A stretch of 64,000 nt of DNA. Origin: Mactra quadrangularis (lineage: Eukaryota; Mollusca; Bivalvia; Venerida; Mactridae). Location of the stretch: positions 29,426,380 through 29,490,379 of the forward strand of contig CM046303.1 in assembly GCA_025267735.1 (NCBI GenBank). Reading direction: 5' to 3'. Each line of letters starts with the position of its first letter. Positions within the stretch are counted from its first letter, which is position 1. The position numbers and the translations under genes are program-made. This document shows positions 22,987-33,500 of the stretch, one piece after another. The notes under the pieces were generated by a model. It made no database searches. It saw only the letters and a list, made by a program, of their open reading frames with translations, and had not been told where the DNA came from.

Positions 22987-24402
22987 TTTACTTACATGTT
23001 TTGTGGATAATTGTTGTTATTATTATTTGTATTATTTATATTTGTAACACCTTTTATGTGTTACAAAACGACTTTTCGTGAAAATAACTTAGTGCTTCCT
23101 TTTTTAAATCTGGTTAAACTTCTCAACACTTTTAAATAAATTATTACAAACAATAGTTCATTGTGATAAGTCATTGATGCGACAATTACATGTAAAGAAT
23201 GCAAATAAATTGCGACTTGAAAAAACGTCGTTAAATTCTATTCAAAAATGACTAATTAATAATAGGCACAAACATGATCTTATTAAACTTATGATTAAGA
23301 ACAATTACGATAAACTTTATGTCCGAAAATTATTTATTGTTTATTTATTTATTTATGTATGCTGTTATAATATCAACGTGAGGAGAGATTAATGGGACAT
23401 GTCAACACAGAAAGTTGTTGATACGTACCCTTCTTAAAATTAATTGCGCCGACGAATAAATTTTCTCTCATACTTGTGGTCCCAAACTTTATCTTGTATT
23501 GCGGTGCGTTTTTGAAGTATTCAATATTGCACGTGGCAAATACGTCATATGGAGCGGTGCTTTTGTGATCAAAAGAAAATCGTCGCCGCTTATCTTTGTT
23601 AATAGCTAGACAGGAAATCAATTGGAGAGGGGTGTAGTAATTATCTTGTTAGGGAGCATCAAGTTGAAATTTTATTAAAATTAGTTACGTTTGTCATGGG
23701 AAATGATGTGCGTGTTAAAAGTGTGGATAAACTTAAAAAGCATTAGGTAAAATCGAATTTTTTACCTCGCATTACAAATACACACGTAACTTTTTATCTG
23801 ATGCGAATATTTTAATTCCGTTTTCAACATAAGAAAATCAATTAATAAAAGCGCATTATGTCCGTTTCCGATTTTGGTGTTGCCGCTGATTTTTTCAGAA
23901 AAAAAATCGCCAAAAAACGTTGGATTCTTTTTTTGCAATAATTTAATTTCTAATTAGTAATGACCTTGCTAGCTATTCTATTGTAAAGGATGATACAAAA
24001 CTAAAAGTAACATCATTGGATGCATAATTTAATTTTCTTTTCAAAAGAGTGTTTACTTTTGAAAAATATCTGTTTTCAATAAACGATTAAATGAACCAAA
24101 AGTTATGACTTAACACCGTCAAAACAATGTATACGTTAATTGTTAGTTGTTTATTCTCAGTTAAATAAATAGTTCTGTTATTATGAGTAAATGTTTCGTT
24201 ATTTTAAGTAAAGCATACAAAATGGTAAACTTGGTTGTTGGAATTGTCATTACCCTTATTGAAACTACATTTGTGTTTCAAATCTATCCCGTATGACCGA
24301 AGGTCAGGACAAGTTGGATTTTGGTCAGGACAAGTGGTTTTTTAAAGAACATGTCCGACAGGACAAGTTAATAAAAAAGTTAATGTTGAGCCCTGGTAGG
24401 TG

Positions 24403-24895
24403 ACTGTCTTACAAAAAATGCCAGTTGAACCCTGCTCCTAGTTACCATGGCAAGGCTGGGGCAGTGAAAAAAAGTACAACTGATTTTCATTTAAGGTGTT
24501 TACTTTTGTAAGAAAGGGCCATTTACAACAATACATTACATCAGGAGTTAGTTCCTGTCTTAAATATAAATTAAATTAAGTACCAAATTGTCTTCATTCT
24601 CTGTAACCTTGTTGAAGCCACTGACACACAGATGGCTAGTAAAGGTCATCATTCTATACTATTAGCGTAGGTCTGAAAACAACTTTGGAACTGACAAACC
24701 AATACAGTAGACCCAAGACCTACAGACATACGTACCTGCATAAGAACAAATAGGTAGAACTACCTACCTAATCATCTTATTCTTGAGTAGTATTTTGAAT
24801 TTCCTGATCTTTCAAATTTTAGTCCCGTCAATTCTGTAAGTGCAAGTAGTCTGTTAACTTGTTCTAACAACGAAAACATCCTGAAACAAACAATA
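24403..24895. other. Unassigned sequence
   Basis: No gene or repeat partner recognised. A GTTACCATGGCAAG word at 24441-24454 resembles an X-box half but is isolated. Confidence 0.4.
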
Positions 24896-25289
24896 AACAA
24901 GAGCTGTCCATAAGACAGGGCGCTGGACTTTTCTCAGTTCATCAGTGAATGAGTTTTAACAGTAAGGTGGAAGTAGTGATGATGAATAAGTATTCCAAGT
25001 TTGAGTTAAATATCTTTGATAGTATTGAAGATGGTAAAAACTCTACCCTTGGTTTTGGATGATTTTTAAGTAAAAAAGGGGCATAACTCCTAAAACAATG
25101 TAGCCAGGATTATGGGCCTTGATAGTAAGATGGAAGTAGTGATGATGAATAAGTATTCCAAGTTTGAGTTGAATATCTTTGGCAGTATTGAAGTTATTTA
25201 AATTTGTAAAAACTTTTACCTTGATATACAACGCCAACGCCGACGCCCGGGTGACAGTAAAAACTCTCATTTTTTTCGAAAAGTCGAGT
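24896..25289 (+). mobile_element. Family F element (AACAAGAGCTGTC type)
   Basis: Starts AACAAGAGCTGTCCATAAGA, where GCTGTC pairs with GACAGGGC. The 5' motif CTGGACTTTT lies at 24923-24932. Two body units follow, each with GTGGTGATGATGAATAAGT-like sequence (near 24965 and 25129). A C/G-rich CGCCAACGCCGACGCCCG tract follows, and the 3' motif CGAAAAGTCGAGT ends at 25289 before AAAAA. The minus-strand frame at 25043-25303 crosses its end and is not a gene. This is the sixth family with the shared terminal plan. Confidence 0.72.
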
Positions 25290-25445
25290 AAAAATAATGT
25301 CATATTTTATAAGAAAATTTGGATACTTATGATGCTGTAGGCAATATTACTCATTAATAATTTGAGTGATTTTAGATTAAATATAACTGTCATTATCCTA
25401 TTTTTAACCCCAGGGGCATAATGTGAGCTATCTTTGCAAACGACC

Positions 25446-26076
25446 TTAAGGTAGAATACCCATAATACACATATCAAGTAATTAGCTTTTTGCCTGTTTC
25501 TTTATCATCAGAATTACAGTTTAGATTCACTGGCAAAATATTTTTACTTTCTATTGACAAATAAATTTTTTATAACATTTTTTTTTTTGAAAATTGAGTA
25601 ATGAGTAAGAATCACACTATAAATTTGTAGAGGTATTGTTTGTTTTTCTCAACTGTCAAAGTTAGAATAATTTCACAGTGGATGATTACACACTATCTCA
25701 ATATCACAAGTGTTAGACAAAGAGCACGAAGTCACCGTGAAATTATTCATGTTTTGACAGTTGAGAAAAAACCAACAATATAAGCCTTTAAAATGTGAAA
25801 ATGAATTCAATAATCAAATTCTTTTCATAATTGTGGTTTAATAAAATTCACAATACTTTAATGAATGCAAATACATGTACATCAACTTTAATAACTTTTC
25901 ATGAATATAAGAATAATATCATTTTGAAAAAGGAAACATTTACACAATAAAATAGAATATCCATCTTCATCGATTATAACGACGTCTACGAACACCGCTC
26001 ATGTAATAATAATATGTCGACATGATCCGATATCGCTCAAAGTTTGACAGCAGCTATTATGGGAATTCTGCCTTAA
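25446..26076 (+). mobile_element. TTAA-flanked TIR element
   Basis: TTAA at 25446-25449 and 26073-26076 flank inverted ends GGTAGAATACCCATAAT and ATTATGGGAATTCTGCC (two mismatches). Removing 25450-26072 plus one TTAA joins GCAAACGACC to GTTGATGATACAAGCC, giving a continuous repeat-like sequence. Inside, 25636-25680 and 25733-25777 form a second inverted repeat (TTTTTCTCAACTGTCAAAGT... / ...TTTTGACAGTTGAGAAAAAA). A TTAA target suggests piggyBac or Kolobok ancestry. No transposase is visible. Confidence 0.72.
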
Positions 26077-26399
26077 GTTGATGATACAAGCCAAATATCA
26101 AAGCTCTAGGCCTTACCAAAGAAGATCTTTTAAATTTTCCTCATGGCCAAGACCAATTTTGACCCAAGGGGCATAATTTGAACAGTTATTAAGGACCTTC
26201 AGATATTGCTACATGAAAAAATTTGGTAGCAAATAAGCTTAATAGTTTTGACAAGGGGAATATTTAAGAAATTAAAACTTAAAATGACTCATGAACGAGC
26301 GCACACATGACTGCTAGATAGATAAAAAAATTCTTGGTTATTTATTTAATAAGGTGTTTGCTACAGTAGTTTCATGGATTTAGAATAAGTAACAAACTT
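26077..26399. other. Diverged repeat-like sequence
   Basis: GACCCAAGGGGCATAATTTG (26161-26180) resembles CCCCAGGGGCATAATGTGAG at 25409-25428, on the other side of the TTAA element. Both may be units of an old tandem repeat with a GGGGCATAA core, similar to family F monomers. No gene. Confidence 0.35.
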
Positions 26400-26681
26400 A
26401 ACAAGTAAATCTGTGAGCTAATGCTCACTAGTGATACCCCCGCCAAAATCTAAAAATATGCGACAAACAGGAAGTAGATGAGCGAGGAGCATGAAATCGC
26501 TTTACACCACATGGGACTATAGGATGAAGCAATATGCAAAGTTTCAGGCTGCTGCATGGTATAGTTGCTGAGAAAACTGTGACGGAAATTTTGTAACGGA
26601 CGGACGGACGGACGCACACACGCACGCACGCACGGACAAGGGTAAAACAGTATACCCCCCTCTTCTTCGAAGCGGGGGTAT
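26400..26681 (+). mobile_element. Family B element, copy B3
   Basis: AACAAGTAAATCTGTGAGCT at 26400, ATACCCCCGC near 26436, and GCGGGGGTAT ending at 26681. It carries the longest terminal tract of any B copy, GGACGGACGGACGGACGCAC then ACACGCACGCACGCACGG (26598-26636). The minus-strand frame through it matches those of the other B copies and is not coding. Confidence 0.87.
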
Positions 26682-27005
26682 AATAAGAAAAAGAAACTCT
26701 TAAATCTAAATAATACTTATGGAATCTCCATATAACTAATACAGTTGAAGTATACCGACTGTATTTTATAGACTCAGTTTCATGCCCGTGCACGATCACA
26801 GATTTTACAGCTATTTGCCAAGGCCATAGGGCAACTTGTATCTAACAATCTCTCTGAGAAGTCTTTTACTGTGCTTATGTGCAATCGACAAAATAAGGAC
26901 ATAGAAATGTGACCGACAAATTGCCACAACAGAAAATACCATCCTTGGAAACTTTTTACGTCAGAGTGGAAGCAAATGAAGTAAATTATCTTTTGCTCAA
27001 GAAAA

Positions 27006-27075
27006 GTGTCCCTCATAGGGTTCCAACCCAGGACCTCTCAATCCTTAACCACTGTACTTCTGCTCTATCTATACC
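27006..27075 (-). repeat. tRNA-like relic or SINE head
   Basis: On the minus strand, AGATAGAGCAGAAGTACAGT then GGTTAAGGATTGAGAGGTCC and TGGGTTGGAACCCTATGAGG has the spacing of a tRNA 5' half, variable region and T arm. GGTTGGAACCC stands in for the GGTTCGAANCC B box. The acceptor stem is not convincing and the B box has a mismatch, so a degraded tRNA or tRNA-derived SINE is likelier than a working gene. The anticodon cannot be assigned. Confidence 0.35.
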
Positions 27076-27135
27076 AAATTGGAACAAATTGTATAAACTC
27101 TCCTCAAATTGAAATAGTAAATGGTACTTCCAGAC

Positions 27136-27305
27136 AGGTCCGGTACAACTTAACCCGAAGACAACTCAAACCATGGACAACTCAACCCGAAGAAGGGACA
27201 ACTTAACCCGTAAGTTGGGAAAACTCGACCCGTGGACAACTCAACCTGTATAATATATTATGATATATAATCTAATTAGTTATTCATCATAAAAATATGT
27301 AAAAG
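27136..27305 (+). repeat. Left TIR of the Mutator-like element
   Basis: About 165 bp, with four to five degenerate repeats of GGACAACTCAACCCG (for example GGACAACTCAACCCGAAG at 27176-27193). It then merges with AT-rich sequence containing CTAATTAGTTATTCATCATA. Repeated words in the TIR are probably transposase binding sites by analogy with other DNA transposons. Confidence 0.8.
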
Positions 27306-27919
27306 TGAAATTAAAATATATTTCTATCGAGAATGGAAGATATTTGTGAATAAAGAATAAGTAATGTATGTTATTTAGAGATTGTGTAAATATTGTGTCA
27401 ATTGTATTGTATGTATTGTATATCAAATATGTAGTAGTCATATGCTTTTTTAAGATTGAGTACCTGTTTTACCAATAATTGAACATTATTTGTTATTAAT
27501 TCTGTAAAAATGTGTGATATGTAATAAACAAGAATGATGTATATTTTTTATCACATATTTTTTTATGGTAACATAATAATCACAGATCGATAAACAGTAA
27601 TTTAAATTTAATTTACTTACTCATAGAATGAGCTATTGTCAAACTACACGGCGAAATGGGATAATTGACAATAACTCTTGATTAAACAAGCTTGTATTTT
27701 TGTACACAATATTGTTGATTTTGTTAGTCAATATATCAAGCTGATTAAAGCCCGATCTAAAATGTTCCGCTCGCCTACTCGCTAATTTAGATCTGGCCTT
27801 TTTCAAACGAAGGTCACGTTCAGGTGACCTTTTCTCATCATAATATTCATGACGAAATTGTTATGATACGTATGTTATGATCGTCACGCAATTTGAAATG
27901 AGCCGTCCAATCGCAAACT

Positions 27920-28156
27920 GTGAATAATACCTCGGTTAAATTAGCTTGCAAACCTTGGTCTAAAAATAGAAATTACGAAATCAAAATGTTATTAATAGTG
28001 TTTTGTCTAGATAAAAGCTATGCATCGATTGGTCGTTACAAAGTTCATCTCGACATGACCTTCCACGGAGACAGTAGAGATCCTGTACGACAATACTCTA
28101 CAGGATATCTGTTTACGGAGATTGTCAATATATCTAATGACATATTTTCAATTTAA
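27920..28156 (+). other. Unrecognised 78-codon open frame in the Mutator-like element
   Basis: An open frame with no recognisable domain, signal or family. It contains a short hairpin (AGATCCTGTA / TACAGGATAT around 28078-28107). Just upstream, AAGGTCAC and GTGACCTT (27810-27817 and 27824-27831) form a short inverted repeat. Codon choice does not differ visibly from the surrounding AT-rich DNA, so chance is the default explanation. Confidence 0.2.
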
Positions 28157-28882
28157 TTAGCCAACTTTAGGTTAAAAATTTCACCATTGTTTTCATACTT
28201 TAATATCTTTCATTAGCGATAATTTTTATCTCAATATCAAAGGACAAGGTTCACTAAGGCTGAAATCGGCCCCGTTTCAAGGGTAAAAATGGCAAATATT
28301 AAAACATTGGAATACTATCGATTTTTGCAATCACAATAAAGAGAAAGAGTTGCTAAACAAAGATTGGTCATCATCTTTTGTCAAATGTGTCTCATTGTGT
28401 ATAGAAACGATCTTTAATACTGCCTATTTTCGTCAAAAACGGCATTTTTTGATAAAATTTCACACGCTTTTGCCAAAACTCGCATTGGCGGCAATCTTCG
28501 CCAGTTTTTATATTTTGACAGATGATAGTAATAGTTATTACTAATAACATACTAAAATTTAGTCGCTGGCGACGAATGCCGCCACATCGAAAAATTAAAA
28601 AAACCCGAAAATATTTGGTCTATTTATAGCCTTATTCTCCAATGCGCGTTTAACAGTCTTTTGACGTCATTCGCCACAGAATATTTTGATATGATTGCAC
28701 CTTAATTATCTGTACTGTATATTAAATATCTGTATACAGTATCCTTCCGACATATGACTAATTTGGAGAAAAACTTAAACTTTCGACACGAGTTGATATT
28801 GGTTCGATTTAAATCTGGTACGAATAACAGGTATCTAATCGCGGGAGTGATTTCCCCTTTTTAGCTGAACCGATGCGCAATC

Positions 28883-30620
28883 ATGGTGTGCAAAACTTCA
28901 GTAAATTACGTTATTATGGAAGTTCTTTACCATAAGGATTACTTCAAATGGTGTTGTTGGTAAGTAGATTCTGTGTTTTATGCGTTTAAAAACTTGTTAT
29001 TGATTATTTCATTTTAAAATGTGATTTTACTCCTTTATTGTTAACCGAAAGTTGATATGTAGTCAACCGGAAATCAATGGAAGGTAACTGTGTTTAGAGT
29101 AACTGACAAAATTGTTGTCTGCTACCATGAATATGTATATAAACTTACAAGAAAATAGTTCTTAGCGATGCTAGCTCTATGCTGTACACATATATCAATG
29201 GCCAAGGTTTATAATTCACACAATACCATGTCCATGGTAAAACTGCTCAATACATTAGATACTTGCTACTGACAAAATAAGAACAAATCATTGCCACTGC
29301 AATCATTTTTTTTTTAAATTGTAGGCAATGCATGGTGTAATTTATATTTTACCCATTTGATTCACACTTCTGATAATTTATGAAGAAATCAATGAATTAA
29401 ATATGAAATAAATGTAAGTTGGTAAAAGAAAGTATAGTGTCTGATTAGTTTGTTACAAAGTCTTAGTTAGCTAGATATGTGTTTTTGTATCCTATTCCAG
29501 GTCTAAAACTTCATGAAGCTGTTGACCGAGATGGTCCCATATCACACTAAGGGTGGCAAACTGACAACTTACATGTACTGGCAATTCTGGCCATTGGAAA
29601 AAGGTACAATTAATTATAAAAAATAGACTTTATATGATTACATTATTTTATATCAAATGCTGCAGTTTAAGAAAATATCTCGGACATTTTTGTTTTAAAA
29701 ATGCATTTGCAAACACTTAGTGAAAAATATAATCTAATGTGTTTTTGTGTATGTTTGAATATGTTGATAACACAATTTTGTATGACACATTGAAAATAGC
29801 AACATTGCCAATGGTGCTGAGAACTATGTAAGTGCAGGACTGCCAATCTTCAGCTGATTTTTTATCATCAGAAAATATACAGTATTGTTACTAAATCATA
29901 AGTTCAACTTGGGAATGATAGTAGTAAAATCTTTGAAATGTGTAATTTGCATAGCCATCTTACAACAAAGTTAGTTTGATTTTTCAGTCCAAAAACTTTT
30001 ATTTTATATTTTCAGGTTGAAGAACAGCTATGCTGAAACAGTTGTAGATCTCTGTATCAATCTGATTTTGCTCAAGACAATTCTATGTAACAACCTGAAA
30101 TCCTTCAGACAATTTAATGTATTAACCAGAAATTCTTTAGACAATTTAATGTCTCAAGCTGATATTCTTAAGACAATTTATTGTGTTAAGCTGATGTTCT
30201 ATAGAAAAGTCTAAGTGTTAACCAGTTTCACGTTTCATGTGTAGTTCATTTATACATGTATATGGTAGGTGATATTGCCTTGAAATAGAGATTTTCATTT
30301 TTATCTATGACAACAAGTAAAATAATTATATTAAATCTTCAAATGTAATATGAATGTAGATTTGTTAAATGAAAATGGTAGTTATGTTCTGTATACATAT
30401 TTTATAAAATAAGCTACATTAGTTTTGGATTGAACATGGGTTCATATTAATTTACTGTAATTGTATCTTGTTTCTCATATATATTCAAGACTATTGTTTG
30501 ATTAATGCAAACATAATTAAATTGCTTTAGAAACATCAACTTACCATTGTAACAATTGTTTTTTCTATCACATTGTGCTACAAAAATAACTGTATAAAAT
30601 AATATAAATGAATAAATATA
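28883..30620 (+). other. Candidate three-exon non-coding transcript
   Basis: An ATG at 28883 opens 25 codons that end at a strong donor (TTG|GTAAGT at 28960). A good acceptor (CCTATTCCAG) precedes 29501, and a donor candidate (AAG|GTACAA) follows 29603. Another acceptor (TATATTTTCAG) precedes 30016, and AATAAA occurs near 30608. Joining exon 1 to exon 2 gives a stop after four codons, and every frame of 29501-29603 has a stop. If this is transcribed it is non-coding, or the exons are decayed. The sites could be chance in AT-rich DNA. Confidence 0.2.
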
Positions 30621-30764
30621 TTATTTAGCTTGTGGATTATCTTTATTTTTATAAGTTTTGTTGTTGTTGTAATTCTAATACGCTATCGAAGTAGCTGATA
30701 GTCTCTATGTGCATCGTTGTCGTCACAATTTGTACTTATTCACTATGTACTTTTAAACCCTTGC

Positions 30765-31002
30765 TATAGTTCTATTACATTAACCTGTCACAACTTGAAT
30801 AATTACACACTCACTGAATGTGTTATTATTTAACCTCTTTTAAAACATTGAGCCACCAATCCATATTAATCATTGGTAATCTAACAATGTATGCAGCGAT
30901 TTTGAATATCGGGGTTATAACAAGTTCGAAAGGGGTTAAAAATAACAGATTCAGTGACCGTGTAATTATTTAAGTGTAACAGGTTAATAAAATAGAACTA
31001 TA
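30765..31002 (-). mobile_element. TIR MITE, copy 3 (reverse orientation)
   Basis: TATAGTTCTATTACATTAAC then CTGTCACAACTTGAATAATT at the left; ATTTAAGTGTAACAGG and GAACTATA at the right. The interior (CCACCAATCCATATTAATCA...GCGATTTTGAATATCGGGG) is the reverse complement of that in copies 1 and 2. At 238 bp it matches copy 1 in length, so 240 bp is the basic size of the family. Confidence 0.82.
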
Positions 31003-31094
31003 CTACGGGATTAACGACATTTACAAAAATCTTGTTTACAAAATGTAGAAAAAACAATTTGATCATGAGAGTTTAGAAAAATATAAAAATAAAC

Positions 31095-31500
31095 TTATAC
31101 ATAAATAATCCTTATATACACATACAAAATCAAAGCACTGTAGGAATAATAAAATCTATTGGTTTGTTTAATGTATGACTGCCGAGCTAGAATAAAGCCT
31201 TGCTTTGCTTCATCACATACATCTTCAACTTCTCCTACCAAGACAGATATAGATATAACTGGACAGTCTAGTTGGTATTTAGATATATCCTCCACCGCTC
31301 TCACTAGAACTGATCTTTCTGTCTCATATTTGATACAGTCAAAGAGGTAGTGATAGACAGTTTCTGTAAGTTACATGAACTGCAATTTGGGTCTGTAGTT
31401 GTATCTAGTTTTGACCAGTGACCGTTCAACTATGTGTGACCTGTGATAAGCTGATTGATGGTGCTAAAGGTCTTCCTGTCTTTTTGACCAAAACATTGCC
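31095..31500 (-). pseudogene. LINE C-terminal fragment (RNase H end and C/H motif)
   Basis: Minus-strand frames, with a frameshift and a stop, read STINQLITGHT, then LNGHWSKLDTTTDPNCSSCN, then ETVYHYLFDCIKYETERSVL. The order Q-L-x-T-G-H, C-x2-C, E-T-x-x-H/Y-x-L-x-x-C, Y-x-x-x-R is typical of the tail after the RNase H domain in LINE polyproteins. The stop falls right after ITGHT, and the C-x2-C and ET blocks are in different frames. It is a dead fragment of a LINE different from the one at 320-1829. Upstream RT is not present. Confidence 0.6.
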
Positions 31501-32491
31501 TTGAGCCTGCATTGTGGTAAATTTCTTGAATGTGTTATTACAAGTTTCCATGGTGAAAGTCTGAAGATTGTATCTTTAAAGACATTGAGCAAGATCATAA
31601 TTGGTGACTGGCATTAGTTACAGACATTCAATTGTATTTAAATGGAATTAATATCAACTGACATCAGAAAAAAAGTGATCGTATTGAACAATTCTGCAGA
31701 AATTATTAGTGTACCTGTTCCACTCAATTCAGCAGGACTTGGTAAAGTTTATCTGCAATGTGGACTACTTGGTACTAGCTCCAGTTGTTATTTAATATAG
31801 TCCATAATTATGACATGCATAATCATTCTTAGACATTGGAAAATTAAAATATGCCACAGAAAAAATAGTAAAGATAATGCTATACTTGCTTCATATTTTC
31901 ATGATGAATATGTGATGGTTACTATGGTAATGGTACCTTAAATGTCTATTAAATGACTTGGTTAAAGGTGTTAAAATTAATACTGCAAATTAAGATATGT
32001 AATCATAACATCTGACAAGCTTTTTTCAGTTTTGTGAAAAAAACATGCATTTACATATAGCACTGGATTTCATTATTTTTTTCAAATGTTAATTGGCATA
32101 ATATACCCTTTTCCACATAAAAGCCTTTAACTCATTAAAAAATACTTTGTCAACAAACATATTTCCACAAAATATTCTTCTAAGCTAAGACCTTTTAAAT
32201 AATGTAAAGAACTGAAATTGTGCTTTTTACCTATTCGGTCCAATTTTTCACAGTCCTAGTGATATTAGCACTTGTTACTGAATTGTGGTGTTATTACAAT
32301 GTAACTATACAGTGTTTGCATGGTTTATACATATCAATAATCTGTATAGATAATCTGTGTTAAATAGTTGTATTTTAAAACTATGTAAGATTATGTATAA
32401 GTTGATTGAACAAAATGAGTTTACTCAATACATTGTAAGAACTTATGTGATACTAAAACGGAAGCTTCCATTATGTATATTGTTGTTCATT

Positions 32492-32996
32492 GTTGCCATG
32501 GAAACCAAGAGTACATGTATCTAGATTTTCCCATGCATGTTTTGAATATATATATTTCGTCCAAAACATTTGTGTTACATTCGACCAAACAAATACATTG
32601 TCTACAAACTTCACTTTAAAATGATGAACCTGATGGAATTTTGACACTGTTAGTGTTGCTATGGCAACCGAAATTGCCAGAATTATTAATTTCGAGCAAT
32701 CTATTTATGATAAACTATTTGTATAAAATATTTAGTGCATCAAAGCTATCAATTTATAGAATTCTACATGAATAAAGGAAAAAAAAAATCAAATGGTTAA
32801 AATATTGATATTTATTAAGCGTTACCATGGCAACCTGACATGTAAATCTTTGTTTATTAATTCTGTTCTTATTTCAAACTACATACAATTATTTCACCTT
32901 AAAAAGAAGCTAACATTTGCTCATAAATTGATTTTAATTCAGAAAACATTGCCATATTGTGTATTTTTCATGCATATTAAATGTTGCCATGGCAAC
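32492..32996. repeat. Four X-box-like palindromes at about 164-bp spacing
   Basis: GTTGCCATGGAAAC (32492), GTTGCTATGGCAAC (32655), GTTACCATGGCAAC (32821) and GTTGCCATGGCAAC (32983) are spaced 163, 166 and 162 bp. The last is a perfect copy of the palindromic RFX-family X-box, GTTGCCATGGCAAC. The sequence between the sites has little mutual similarity. They lie just inside the right end of the 28239-33125 element, so they could be subterminal transposase sites, the last conserved part of an old tandem repeat, or RFX sites. Confidence 0.6.
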
Positions 32997-33139
32997 GGAA
33001 CTATAATAGATTTTCAGCTCAAATTGCGTTTTTTATGTTTCCACATATTACCTGGTTTATTAAAAAGACATTTGATACAAATTCAAGATGGGGCCGATTT
33101 TGGCCCTTCGTGAACCTTGTCCTTTAACTGTTTAAACAT

Positions 33140-33285
33140 ATTATTTATGATGAATAACTAATTATATATCATACGGGTTGAGTTGTCCATGGGTTGAGTT
33201 GTCCCTACTTACGGGTCGAGTTGTCCCAGCTTACAGGTTGTGTTGTCCCGGGTTGAGTCGTCTTCGGGTTGAGTGGTCCCGACTC
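33140..33285 (+). repeat. Right TIR of the Mutator-like element
   Basis: Complement of 27136-27305. TGATGAATAACTAATTATAT leads into CGGGTTGAGTTGTCC repeated about six times with variation (33175-33280). The array differs from the left arm by small indels, as expected for independently decaying copies. Confidence 0.8.
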
Positions 33286-33376
33286 CTTCCAGACGCTAAT
33301 TGACATAAAATACATAAAGATATAAAGATCTTAGCCATTTACTTTTTATCACTTCTCCTCAACTTTTCATTCTTCT

Positions 33377-33500
33377 GAAGCTTAATACACAATGCCTTTC
33401 TGTATGTACATAAATATTAAACAACACAGTAAACAACATTCACTTGTATCTACATCTAATGTTTAACATCCTACAAATAAAGAAATGTAATTTTAGTAAT
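33377..33500 (+). repeat. Sequence similar to 40517-40630, on the other side of the L element
   Basis: AAGCTTAATACACAATGCCT...GTATGTACATAAATATTAAACAACACAGTAAACAAC...ATCTAATGTTTAACATCCTA matches AAGCTTGATACACATTTGCA...ATGTACATAACAGAACAGTTAACAAC...ATCTAATATCCTAAAAAAC at 40517 onward in the same orientation. I take it as an old repeat or local duplication that pre-dates the element at 33853-40513. Confidence 0.45.

Larger units (their letters stand above)
20923..24395 (+). mobile_element. CAGGGCTC-ended DNA transposon with 7-bp direct repeats
   Basis: The left end is CAGGGCTCGACATTAAC (20923), the right end its complement with one difference (GTTAATGTTGAGCCCTG, ending 24395). GTAGGTG lies directly outside both ends (20916-20922 and 24396-24402). 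Subterminal words TCCGGACAAGT and GGTCAGGACAAGT repeat inside each end. The terminal CAGGG suggests hAT, and a duplication of 7 rather than 8 bp could be an eroded hAT or a P-like site. No transposase reading frame is recognised in the 3.5 kb. The minus-strand frame at 23373-23621 has no known motif. A hAT MITE and a foldback hairpin are nested inside. Confidence 0.78.
28239..33125 (+). mobile_element. AAAGGACAAGG-ended TIR element nested in the Mutator-like element
   Basis: The left end is AAAGGACAAGGTTCACTAAG then GCTGAAATCGGCCCC. The right end is the complement, GGGGCCGATTTTGGCCC then TTCGTGAACCTTGTCCTTT, ending 33125. About 35 bp match with a few differences. No target duplication could be fixed. 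Inside lie a LINE fragment, a TATAGTTCT MITE (copy 3) and the spaced X-box words near the right end. No transposase is recognised in 4.9 kb. Confidence 0.7.
27127..33294 (+). mobile_element. Mutator-like element with long TIRs and 9-bp target duplication
   Basis: CTTCCAGAC is present at 27127-27135 and 33286-33294, directly outside long inverted ends. The ends are made of short repeats of the type GGGACAACTCAACCCG and continue into a shared ATATATAAT...TAGTTATTCATCAT segment. A 9-bp duplication with TIRs above 100 bp is the classical signature of the Mutator/MULE superfamily. Most of the interior is a separate TIR element (28239-33125), so the original element was about 1.3 kb. No MULE transposase is recognised. 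Confidence 0.82.
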
